Source of the DNA: an uncultured Mycoplasmatota bacterium
GTDB lineage: Bacteria > Bacillota_I > Bacilli_A > RF39 > UBA660
DNA: 46,230 nt
NCBI GenBank assembly: GCA_946497925.1
Contig: CAMMMG010000005.1
Coordinates: 1-46,230, forward strand
Direction of reading: 5' to 3'
Part shown: positions 7,333-14,719 of the stretch, piece by piece
Layout of the letters: every line of letters begins with the position of its first letter
Numbering within the stretch: the first letter of the stretch is position 1
The notes under the pieces: model-generated
Database searches by the model: none
What the model was told of the DNA's origin: nothing
The model's input: the letters and a program-made list of their open reading frames with translations, nothing else
Made by a program: the position numbers and the translations under genes

Positions 7333-8632
7333 AGGACTAACTAAAGATAATATAATAAAGATATCAACTCATAAAAAAGAAGAAGCTTGGGTAAAAGATT
7401 ATCGAATAAAATCATATGAATACTTTGAAAAGATGAATAAGGACTTACCATTTGGACCTAAGTTTAAACTTAACTTTGATGATATTATCTATTATAAGAG
7501 TGCAACTGATGAACTAACTGATGACTGGAATAAAGTTATGAAACCAATTAAAAGTGAATTAGATAAATTAGGTGTACTTGAAAGCGAACAATATATGGAT
7601 GGTATGGGTGTTCAATATGAAAGTGAAGTAATCTATCATAATATGCTTAAAGAACTTACAGATAAGAAAGTAATCTTTACATCAATTGATAATGCTATTA
7701 AAGAATATCCTCTTCTTATAAAAAAGTATTTTGGTAAGATAGTTAAAAATACTGATAATTTATATGCAACCTTAAATAGTTCTGTTTTCTCAGGTGGAAG
7801 TTTTATCTATATACCTCCTCATACTAAACTAAATAGACCATTACAAAGTTACTTTAGAATCAATAGTAAAGGAATGGGACAATTTGAAAGAACTCTAATC
7901 ATAGTAGATGATGATAGTGAGCTTCATTATATAGAAGGTTGTACCGCTCCTACTTATGCTACTTCTTCACTTCATGCTGCAGTTGTAGAAATATACGTAG
8001 GAAAAAATAGTAAATGTCGTTATACAACAATTCAAAACTGGGCTCCTAATGTCTATAACTTAGTTACTAAAAGAGCTTTAGTAGAAGAAAATGGTACTAT
8101 GGAATGGATCGATGGTAATATTGGAAGTAAACTTACTATGAAGTATCCATGCTGTATACTAAAAGGAGATAATTCTACAGGTACCTGTATTAGTATCGCT
8201 GTCGCAAGTAATAATCAAATCCAGGATACTGGTGCTAGAATGATTCATCTTGGAAAAAATACCCACAGTAAAATAGTTTCTAAAAGTATTTCAAAAAGTG
8301 GAGGAAATGCTACTTATAGAGGAGATGTCAAGATTAAAGAAGAAGCAAGAGATTCTTATTCTATGATAAAATGTGACACTTTAATACTAGATAAAGATAG
8401 TATTAGTGATACTATACCTACAAATATAGTCTCTAATAATAATAGTACTATCGAACATGAAGCGACTGTTTCTAAGATAAATGATGCTAATATATTTTAT
8501 TTAGAAAGTAAAGGTATTCCAAAGGAAAAATGTGAAGAGATAATAGTTTTAGGATTTCTTGAAGAATTTAGAAAAGAACTACCAATGGAGTATGCTGTTG
8601 AATTAAATCAAATTTTGAAAAGAAACTTGTAA
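7322..8632 (+). CDS. sufB: Fe-S cluster assembly scaffold SufB
   Basis: A 436-residue SufB, the core scaffold with SufC and SufD. Recognisable segments are GGSFIYIPPHTKLNRPLQSYFRIN, LHYIEGCTAPTY (with the conserved Cys), MKYPCCILKG, RGDVKIKEEARDSYSMIKCDTLILD, and the C-terminal FYLESKGIPKEKCEEIIVLGFLEEF. It is complete and near the family's usual 460 residues. The start is GTG after AAGGAGGAAACAA, overlapping the end of sufU, which suggests translational coupling. It is the last gene of the operon, followed by a strong terminator. Confidence 0.96.
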   Translation: MEIKGLTKDNIIKISTHKKEEAWVKDYRIKSYEYFEKMNKDLPFGPKFKLNFDDIIYYKSATDELTDDWNKVMKPIKSELDKLGVLESEQYMDGMGVQYESEVIYHNMLKELTDKKVIFTSIDNAIKEYPLLIKKYFGKIVKNTDNLYATLNSSVFSGGSFIYIPPHTKLNRPLQSYFRINSKGMGQFERTLIIVDDDSELHYIEGCTAPTYATSSLHAAVVEIYVGKNSKCRYTTIQNWAPNVYNLVTKRALVEENGTMEWIDGNIGSKLTMKYPCCILKGDNSTGTCISIAVASNNQIQDTGARMIHLGKNTHSKIVSKSISKSGGNATYRGDVKIKEEARDSYSMIKCDTLILDKDSISDTIPTNIVSNNNSTIEHEATVSKINDANIFYLESKGIPKEKCEEIIVLGFLEEFRKELPMEYAVELNQILKRNL

Positions 8633-8690
8633 TTTTAAAAATTCTAAATAAAAAGAAAGTGAATTTTCAAAAAAGTATAGTATAGATTTT

Positions 8691-8736
8691 AAGAAACTGG
8701 CTATAAATAATAATAAATTACCAGTTTCTTTCTTTT
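8691..8736 (+). terminator. Terminator of the SUF operon
   Basis: AAGAAACTGG and CCAGTTTCTT form a perfect 10-bp stem with a 20-base AT loop, followed by TCTTTTG. The ssb promoter begins immediately after it. Confidence 0.75.
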
Positions 8737-8763
8737 GCAACTAATTTTATTATGTGTTACTTT
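8735..8763 (+). promoter_or_regulatory. Possible ssb promoter
   Basis: TTGCAA, 17-base spacer, TACTTT, 21 bases before the ssb start. It overlaps the end of the SUF terminator. Confidence 0.4.
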
Positions 8764-8784
8764 AGTGGCGAAAGGAGAGATAAA

Positions 8785-9132
8785 ATGTTAAATAGTTTAA
8801 TATTAGTTGGTCGCTTGACTAAAGAAATTGACATTAAAGAAACAGAATCTGGTAAGAAAGTAGGTACACTTTCTCTAGCAATACCAAGAAGTTTTAAAAA
8901 TATGAATGGAGTTTATGAAACTGACTTTGTAAACTGTACTCTTTGGGAAGAAAAAGCTAAAATTACTAAAGAGTATTGTAAGACAGGTGATATTGTGGGA
9001 ATTAGAGGTAGACTTCAAAGTAATATTGTTAAGACAGATGAAGGTACAAAATATTATTTAGAAGTGGTAGCAGATAAAGTGACTTTTTTGTCAAATAAGA
9101 AGAAAGAAGATGTCAAAAATACCGATAATTAG
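8785..9132 (+). CDS. ssb: Single-stranded DNA-binding protein, short form
   Basis: A 115-residue OB-fold SSB. The usual landmarks are there: LNSLILVGRLTKEIDIKETESGKKVGTLSLAI, FVNCTLWEEKAKITKEYCKTGDIVGIRGRL and YYLEVVADKVTFL. It ends in Lys/Asp/Asn residues (KKKEDVKNTDN) with no DDxPF-type acidic tip, the tail that recruits repair and replication partners in housekeeping SSBs. It is therefore probably a secondary SSB rather than the essential copy next to rpsF/rpsR. The start follows AAAGGAGAGATAAA; the track's 11 extra residues precede that site. Confidence 0.92.
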   Translation: MLNSLILVGRLTKEIDIKETESGKKVGTLSLAIPRSFKNMNGVYETDFVNCTLWEEKAKITKEYCKTGDIVGIRGRLQSNIVKTDEGTKYYLEVVADKVTFLSNKKKEDVKNTDN

Positions 9133-9172
9133 CCATTTTTAGACTTATTTTTCAATAATTTTAAAATAACGG

Positions 9173-9202
9173 TTGACTTTTGCTAGAAAGAAGATTTATA
9201 TT
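9173..9202 (+). promoter_or_regulatory. Promoter of the XRE regulator
   Basis: TTGACT, 18-base spacer, TATATT, 32 bases before the ATG. Confidence 0.65.
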
Positions 9203-9233
9203 TTAATAAATAATTAAATAAGGAGAGACAAAT

Positions 9234-9590
9234 ATGCTTTTAAGTAAACGTTTAAAAGAGTTGCGTATATCTAATGGATTAACGCAACGAGAGTTGGGCG
9301 AGCGTGTAAATGTTACAAAAGTAAGTATTTGTTGTTATGAAAATGGCACAAGAACCCCAACTTTGGACACATTAACAAAATTAGGAAAGGTTTTAGATGT
9401 AGATGTAGACTACCTATTGGGGTATGATAGTCCTGTTAAAGAAAAAGGCAAAAGTAAAAAAGTTATTAATATGGCTAAAGAAGAAATAGAGTTTATTACT
9501 GAAATACGTAAACTTGAAAATATTCATCAAGCCATTATTGAAAATCCCAAAAGAATAATAGAATTGATAAGTAAGGAATTAAATTTTTAA
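9234..9590 (+). CDS. XRE-family transcriptional regulator
   Basis: 118 residues with an N-terminal Cro/C1-type helix-turn-helix (residues 4-62: LKELRISNGLTQRELGERVNVTKVSICCYENGTRTPTLDTLTKLGKVLDVDVDYLLGYD). A short helical tail follows that may serve for dimerisation. It starts with ATG after AAGGAGAGACAA and has its own promoter and terminator, so it is monocistronic. Target genes are not evident; neighbours are ssb and the nucleoside phosphorylase. It lacks a C-terminal peptidase or sensor domain. Confidence 0.92.
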   Translation: MLLSKRLKELRISNGLTQRELGERVNVTKVSICCYENGTRTPTLDTLTKLGKVLDVDVDYLLGYDSPVKEKGKSKKVINMAKEEIEFITEIRKLENIHQAIIENPKRIIELISKELNF

Positions 9591-9616
9591 TTTCGTGCTT
9601 ATATTGTAAAAAAATG

Positions 9617-9646
9617 TTAAGAGTCTTGTAATTTAAGACTCTTTTA
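9617..9646 (+). terminator. Terminator after the XRE regulator
   Basis: AAGAGTCTT and AAGACTCTT pair around a 7-base loop and run into TTTT. Confidence 0.75.
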
Positions 9647-9672
9647 ATTATTATTAAAATAGGTGATTAACT

Positions 9673-10896
9673 ATGATACTAGATATAATTAATAAGAAAG
9701 CAAATAACTATGAATTAACTAAAGAAGAACTAGAAACCATTTTCATGGGCTATCTAAAAGATGAAGTAAAAGATTATCAAATGAGTGCATTTCTAATGGC
9801 TATATGTATTAATGATATGAGCGATAGCGAAATATTCGCTCTAACTGATATCTTTATTAGAAGTGGAGAAGTTTTAGATTTAAGTTTTATTGATGCTATT
9901 AAAGTAGATAAACATTCAACTGGTGGTGTAGGAGATAAAACAACCCTAATAGTTGCACCCCTAGTCGCTAGTTGTAATGTTCCCATCATAAAAATGAGTG
10001 GAAGGGGATTAGGATATACAGGGGGAACTATAGATAAATTAGAATCAATACCAGGTTTTAAGGTTGACCTAACAGAAGAGGAAATAAAAAGGCAAGCTAA
10101 AGAAATAGGTATTGTTATAACAAGTCAAACTAAAGACTTAGCACCTCTTGATAAAAAAGTATATGCACTTCGTGATGTTACCGCTACAACTAATTCTATT
10201 CCTCTAATCGCTAGTAGTATTATGAGTAAGAAAATAGCAGGTGGTGCAGATAAGATAGTAATAGATATCAAAGTAGGTAATGGCGCTTTAATTAAAACAG
10301 AACAAGAAGCAGAAAGACTATCAAGTCTACTTATTAAAATAGGATCTTATTATCAAAAAGAAGTAAGAACAGTTATATCTAATATGGATAGACCCCTAGG
10401 ACATAGTATAGGAAACAAATTAGAGGTTTTAGAAGCAATAGAAGTTTTAAAAAATAAAGAGAAAGGACATCTTTTAGAACTTTCTATAGATCTTGCTACT
10501 AAAATGGTTTCTATGGGCAAAGAAATAATTGAAAGTGATGCTAAAAAAGAAGTAATAGAAAATCTAGAAACAGGTAAAGCCTTAAATAAGTTTATAGAGT
10601 TCGTTAAATATCAAGGTGGTGACTTAGAAAGCTTAACTATAGAATCTAAAGTTTATAATATAAAAGCTAACAAAAGTGGAGTTCTAAAAGATATTAATGC
10701 TTTATCAATAGCAAAATTAAGTGAAAGCCTAGGCGCTGGTCGTAAAAATAAAGAAGATAATATAGATTATAATGCTGGTGTAGTAATAAAAAAAGAAATA
10801 GGAGATGAAGTAAAAGAAGGAGACATCCTTGCTAATCTTTATACAAACATTGATAATCCAAAATTCAATTTAGAAAAAATATTTGAAATTTCATAA
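9673..10896 (+). CDS. pdp: Pyrimidine-nucleoside phosphorylase
   Basis: A 407-residue cytosolic enzyme that cleaves thymidine/uridine-type nucleosides with phosphate, for nucleoside salvage. The signature KMSGRGLGYTGGTIDKLESIPGF (thymidine/pyrimidine-nucleoside phosphorylase motif) is intact, with phosphate-site KVDKHSTGGVGDKTTL, and ALRDVTATTNSIPLIASSIMSKK plus a C-terminal barrel-sandwich part (NKSGVLKDINALSIAKLSESLGAGRKNKEDNID). It is close to Bacillus Pdp in length, slightly short at the C-terminus. It starts with ATG after AATAGGTGATTAACT. No deoCD partner is adjacent, so it stands alone between two terminators. Confidence 0.95.
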   Translation: MILDIINKKANNYELTKEELETIFMGYLKDEVKDYQMSAFLMAICINDMSDSEIFALTDIFIRSGEVLDLSFIDAIKVDKHSTGGVGDKTTLIVAPLVASCNVPIIKMSGRGLGYTGGTIDKLESIPGFKVDLTEEEIKRQAKEIGIVITSQTKDLAPLDKKVYALRDVTATTNSIPLIASSIMSKKIAGGADKIVIDIKVGNGALIKTEQEAERLSSLLIKIGSYYQKEVRTVISNMDRPLGHSIGNKLEVLEAIEVLKNKEKGHLLELSIDLATKMVSMGKEIIESDAKKEVIENLETGKALNKFIEFVKYQGGDLESLTIESKVYNIKANKSGVLKDINALSIAKLSESLGAGRKNKEDNIDYNAGVVIKKEIGDEVKEGDILANLYTNIDNPKFNLEKIFEIS

Positions 10897-10911
10897 AAAC
10901 ATGTAACTTAT

Positions 10912-10946
10912 AAAATTGATGCTAGAAACTAACATCAATTTTTTAT
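10912..10946 (+). terminator. Terminator of pdp
   Basis: AAAATTGATG and CATCAATTTT are perfect complements with an 11-base loop and a T-rich tail. Confidence 0.85.
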
Positions 10947-11065
10947 TTCTTTTAGATGAATTTAATAAATTAAAGATCTTCTTTATCAAATATTAATAAT
11001 TAGTGATTTGTATTACTTTTCTTCCTATGTTAGAGTGTATTTACTATAAAGAAAGGAGAAACTTT

Positions 11066-11896
11066 ATGAATAAGAAACCAAGATTTATCCCACTACTATC
11101 AGATACAACTGCAAAAGCATTAATTAAAGATGAACACTATAGATGGTTCTATGAGGATATTATTAAATATCTTACAGGAATTGATTTAAGAGGATATAAG
11201 CTAATAGATAATGAACTTAATAGTGGTAATAAAGTTAAAGACTATAGAACTGATTTAATCTTTGAGAAAGGAAAGCATCTTGTAAATCTAGAATTAAATC
11301 AGTTTGTCTATAGATATACATTAGTAAAGAATAGATCGTATGCTCTTCGCCTAGCCGGTTATGGATATTTATCAGGAGAAGATTATAAAGAAAGATATGT
11401 AACCCAAATTAATTTAAATAATAAGATTGTAAATGATGGAAAAAAGGAAAAGAGTATCTTAAATTATAAGTTACAAGATCCAAAATATAAAAGAGTATTA
11501 AAAAATATAAAAATAATGGAAATATATCTTTTAAATTACAAAAATATAGTATATAATGGAACTAACAAATACGATACTTATGTATCAATGCTAACAGCTA
11601 CGTCTTTTAAAGAGTTAGAAGAAATAGTAGGAGATTTAGAAGAAGGGAGAAGAATTATGGAAAAGTTAAAAGAATTAGGATTAGATGATAAGTATGGAGC
11701 ATATTATGATGCCGAGATAGTAAGGAAGAAAGAGATAAATTCTGCAAGAAGTGAAGGTTATACTGATGGTAAAAAGGAAGGTAAAAATGAAACATTAACT
11801 TCAATAGCCAAAACAATGTTAAAAGCTGGAGAAAGTATTAATAAAGTAATGACTTATACGGGATTAAAGAAAAAAGATATAATGTCATTAATGTAA
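11066..11896 (+). CDS. Rpn/PDDEXK-type nuclease family protein
   Basis: About 276 residues. It resembles the 'Rpn family recombination-promoting nuclease / PD-(D/E)XK transposase' group (PF12784): the N-terminal FIPLLSDTTAKALIKDEHYRWFYEDIIKYLTGI, then DYRTDLIFEKGKHLVNLELNQF with the D...ExNQ-type metal/catalytic residues, and a C-terminal helical tail (GYTDGKKEGKNETLTSIAKTMLKAGESINKVMTYTGLKKKDI) typical of these proteins. Despite the family name these are not classical transposases. The start is the ATG after GAAAGGAGAAACTTT; the 21 upstream residues in the track are not supported by a ribosome site. Confidence 0.85.
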   Translation: MNKKPRFIPLLSDTTAKALIKDEHYRWFYEDIIKYLTGIDLRGYKLIDNELNSGNKVKDYRTDLIFEKGKHLVNLELNQFVYRYTLVKNRSYALRLAGYGYLSGEDYKERYVTQINLNNKIVNDGKKEKSILNYKLQDPKYKRVLKNIKIMEIYLLNYKNIVYNGTNKYDTYVSMLTATSFKELEEIVGDLEEGRRIMEKLKELGLDDKYGAYYDAEIVRKKEINSARSEGYTDGKKEGKNETLTSIAKTMLKAGESINKVMTYTGLKKKDIMSLM

Positions 11897-11976
11897 ATGT
11901 TTTTAATAAAATTCTAGTAATTATTTTGGCAATATCACAAATTTACATTTGCTTTTAAGATAGTGTTTAAAACTTC

Positions 11977-12005
11977 TTGAAAAATATATTATCTTTTGTT
12001 ATACT
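11977..12005 (+). promoter_or_regulatory. Promoter of the thioester adhesin
   Basis: TTGAAA, 17-base spacer, TATACT, 22 bases before the ATG. Confidence 0.75.
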
Positions 12006-12027
12006 TGCTATAAGGTAAGGTGATTAT

Positions 12028-13452
12028 ATGAGTTCTAAAAAAATGAATCAAAGAAGTCAAATCAAAAGAGGAAAGACAAAAAGAAGTGAAGATAAAATGG
12101 ATAAAGCAATGAGTGATATAAAGAAAATTGGTATTATCTCTTGTTGTTTAGTAGCAGTATTATTAGTAGTTGGTATTTTTATTAATCCAAAAGAAAGTTA
12201 TGCAGCAGGCTTTTTACAACAACTTCCAGATAGTTTTTATTCAGGAATGACTACTGAAACTCAAATTTTAATAGGTGATATAGAATTGCCTAAAGAGTTC
12301 TATGGAACTAATGGCAATGAAAGATTGAGTTATATTTATTGCATGGATCATCGTTTGGGGATGATGGGTGCTACACCTGAAAAACCAGAACTTGCTCATT
12401 TATATGAAAAAGGAACTTCAGTTAAAGATACATATAGTTTAGATACTAGTGGCCGTAGTGCTACTTACAACGGTTTAATCTATATTTTACAAAATGACTA
12501 TATTACTGGCGATGGTACTAAAGATTATTATTTAACACAATTAGCAGTATGGTGGTATTTAGATAGAGCTAACGGATTTGATGATGAACATAATTACACA
12601 TCATATGATTTATCATCTGCTACAACAAGTGAAGATGGTAAGTATAAAGATGGAAACTATGCATTTTATAACAATTTGTCAGCTGCTGATAAAGATGCAA
12701 TAATAGCAGATCAAACATATGGAAAAATTGTTCAAGATTTAGTAGCAGGAGCAGTTGCTAATCAAAATAATTATACACAAGTTTCAGGAAGTCAAGATAT
12801 TAATGTTGATACTTCTAATATTACATATACAATGACAGGAGATTATATAGAAACTAGTGTTATAAAGCCAACTAGTAGCAATCAAAGTTTTAAAAGTTAC
12901 ACTGTTCAAATTAATAACTCAGTTGGTAATATTGAAATTGTTGATGAAAACAACAACCCTATAGCAGGTACCTATATAAATGCTAATCAAGGATTCAAAT
13001 TGAGAGTACCAGCAAGTGAAGCTCAAAATGAAAACTTTAAAGCGAATATTACTATAGTAGGATATTTTGAAGATCTTTATGATGCATTTGTTTATATGCC
13101 AAATCCTTCATATCATGAAAAATTATCTGGAATAAGAAGTGAAGGAACTTGTGAAAATGAAGGCCCTAAAAATCTGTGTTTTGAAAATAAAGAAGCATGT
13201 ACGAGTGCAGGAAATGTATTCGATGAGGAAACAAGAAAATGTTTAGTTAAGAAAGAATTACAAAGAGCTTTATTAGGAAAAATAGAAAGCCCTTCAACTC
13301 CTACAACTATTGATTTAGAAGTTCCTACAATCGATGTCCCAGATACAAATAGTACATCATATATAGTATATGGAATAGGTGCACTTATTATAATCGCTGG
13401 TATTGTCTTAATAGTTATGGCTAAAGGTCCAAATAATGCAAAGAAAAAATAA
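12028..13452 (+). CDS. Thioester-domain (TQXA) surface adhesin with sorting signal
   Basis: A 474-residue wall-anchored protein. After a basic 32-residue cytoplasmic lead there is a signal helix (34-52) ending in SYAAG, a good signal-peptidase site. The mature N-terminus carries a thioester-domain pattern: YIYCMDHR with Cys105 and LTQLAVWWYLD with Gln171, the Cys-Gln pair that forms an internal thioester in Gram-positive adhesins. The middle is beta-rich. Near 375-410 is a four-Cys segment that may form disulfides. The end is a sorting signal, VPDTN, then a helix (GIGALIIIAGIVLIVMAK) and a basic tail. It overlaps the sortase gene by 17 bases. Covalent binding to host amines or Lys is known for the family and inferred here. 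Confidence 0.88.
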   Translation: MSSKKMNQRSQIKRGKTKRSEDKMDKAMSDIKKIGIISCCLVAVLLVVGIFINPKESYAAGFLQQLPDSFYSGMTTETQILIGDIELPKEFYGTNGNERLSYIYCMDHRLGMMGATPEKPELAHLYEKGTSVKDTYSLDTSGRSATYNGLIYILQNDYITGDGTKDYYLTQLAVWWYLDRANGFDDEHNYTSYDLSSATTSEDGKYKDGNYAFYNNLSAADKDAIIADQTYGKIVQDLVAGAVANQNNYTQVSGSQDINVDTSNITYTMTGDYIETSVIKPTSSNQSFKSYTVQINNSVGNIEIVDENNNPIAGTYINANQGFKLRVPASEAQNENFKANITIVGYFEDLYDAFVYMPNPSYHEKLSGIRSEGTCENEGPKNLCFENKEACTSAGNVFDEETRKCLVKKELQRALLGKIESPSTPTTIDLEVPTIDVPDTNSTSYIVYGIGALIIIAGIVLIVMAKGPNNAKKK

Positions 13453-14086
13453 AAACATAAAAAGCCAACTCTTTAAAGTTGGCTTTTTCTTCCTTATAGT
13501 AGGTATTTTAGTAATTTCTATTACACCTTTGAAAAAACTAAAGGAAGAAGTATTTGAAGAAATGAGACTTGCTATCTTTCAGTCTAATATTAATAGTGAA
13601 AATACAACTATTAATGATGTAAATACAGAAAACTTGAGTGTAACTCCAGAAAATACAGAAATAGCTAAAGAAAACGATAAGAAAGCTAACTATTCATACA
13701 TAGGACAATTATCAATACCGAAAATAAAATTAAAAAGAGGCTTTGTATCTAAAGAATCAAAATATAATAATATAGAACATAATATAACTATCGCTAAGGA
13801 AGCAGATTATCCAGATGTACCTATGGGTAACTTTATATTAATGGCTCATTCAGGTAATGCTTATATTTCCTTTTTTGATAAGCTATACAAATTAGAAATA
13901 GGGGATGAAGCAAGCGTTAGTTATAATGCAGTTACTTATAATTACCGTTTAACTAATATATATAATCAAGCTAAAACAGGTACAGTAGCAATATATCGTA
14001 ACCCAAATGTTAAAACCTTAACCTTGATTACATGTACTCGTAATGATGATTATAATCAAACCATTTACATTTTTGAAGAAATATAA
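13436..14086 (+). CDS. Sortase, probably dedicated to the adjacent adhesin
   Basis: A 216-residue membrane-anchored transpeptidase. Residues 10-28 form the N-terminal anchor. The catalytic His lies in ILMAHSGN and the Cys in TLITCTRND; YIGQLSIPKIKLKRGF opens the sortase barrel. The Arg that usually follows the Cys by about 8-13 residues on the next strand is not seen (NQTIYIF); the nearest Arg is two residues after the Cys. The start is ATG after AAAGGTCCAAATA, overlapping the adhesin gene. A strong terminator hairpin sits within codons 8-18, so transcription into this gene is likely attenuated. The substrate is probably the VPDTN protein upstream. Confidence 0.92.
   Translation: MQRKNKNIKSQLFKVGFFFLIVGILVISITPLKKLKEEVFEEMRLAIFQSNINSENTTINDVNTENLSVTPENTEIAKENDKKANYSYIGQLSIPKIKLKRGFVSKESKYNNIEHNITIAKEADYPDVPMGNFILMAHSGNAYISFFDKLYKLEIGDEASVSYNAVTYNYRLTNIYNQAKTGTVAIYRNPNVKTLTLITCTRNDDYNQTIYIFEEI
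13459..13488 (+). terminator. Intrinsic terminator inside the sortase reading frame
   Basis: AAAAAGCCAACT and AGTTGGCTTTTT make a perfect 12-bp stem with a 6-base loop and a U-tract, 7 bases past the adhesin stop. It is encoded within the sortase's N-terminal anchor codons. It probably lets most transcripts stop after the adhesin and only a fraction continue into the sortase. Confidence 0.8.
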
Positions 14087-14106
14087 GAATAAAAAGGAGA
14101 ATAGAT

Positions 14107-14685
14107 ATGGATTTAAGTATAATAGAACAAATAATGACATTTATAACCCTTCCGTTTCAATCTTTTTTAACGATTGAAATACTATTAATCTTTATCATTC
14201 TCTATATATTTCTTTTATATAATGAAAAAAGGCAAAGTAAGAAAGTAAAAGTTACTTTAACTGCCTTAATTATTTTCTTCTTCTCACTATTAGTATTTTA
14301 CTTTTCAGACGATATAATAAATGTATTAAGCGAAATTATTAAAACTATAATGAGATGTTTCTATTTTCCAAATATTGTCTTTTATATTCTAACAGTTATA
14401 ATCTCTTTAATTATACTAATATATACAGTACTAAAAGAAAAAATAACTAAATTAAATAAAATCATAACTTACACTTTTACTATAATTCATCTTTTCTTAT
14501 TTACTAACTTTATAACACTTGCCATTACAAATAATTTATCATTAATAGATAGTGCTAATATCTATCAACATGATCAAATGTTTGTAATAGTTTTATTCAG
14601 TCAAATTATCTTTATACTTCTAATTATATACAAACTAATCTATCATTTTTGTTATATTAGACATGAAAAATTGAAAAATAAATAA
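14107..14685 (+). CDS. Unknown polytopic membrane protein
   Basis: 192 residues with about five transmembrane helices (roughly 22-38, 49-66, 84-108, 117-138, 158-182) and basic inner loops (NEKRQSKKVK). No family motif is seen. It starts with ATG after AAAAAGGAGAATAG, 20 bases after the sortase, and is likely co-transcribed with it. The LTA synthase that follows has its own promoter overlapping the end of this gene. A role in wall or surface protein assembly is suggested only by position. Confidence 0.75.
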   Translation: MDLSIIEQIMTFITLPFQSFLTIEILLIFIILYIFLLYNEKRQSKKVKVTLTALIIFFFSLLVFYFSDDIINVLSEIIKTIMRCFYFPNIVFYILTVIISLIILIYTVLKEKITKLNKIITYTFTIIHLFLFTNFITLAITNNLSLIDSANIYQHDQMFVIVLFSQIIFILLIIYKLIYHFCYIRHEKLKNK

Positions 14686-14699
14686 TAAAATGCTATAAT
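14671..14699 (+). promoter_or_regulatory. Promoter of the LTA synthase operon
   Basis: TTGAAA, 17-base spacer, TATAAT. It overlaps the last codons of the preceding membrane-protein gene. Confidence 0.75.
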
Positions 14700-14719
14700 G
14701 TCTAGGAAGTGAGGTAATT

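Noticed and set aside
9673-10896. Anthranilate phosphoribosyltransferase as identity of the phosphorylase
   Set aside because: The fold is shared, but the SGRGLGYTGGTIDKLESIPGF signature is specific to pyrimidine-nucleoside phosphorylases.
11066-11896. Active insertion sequence or transposase
   Set aside because: Rpn/PDDEXK_2 proteins are often labelled transposases, but no terminal inverted repeats or target duplications were seen around the gene.
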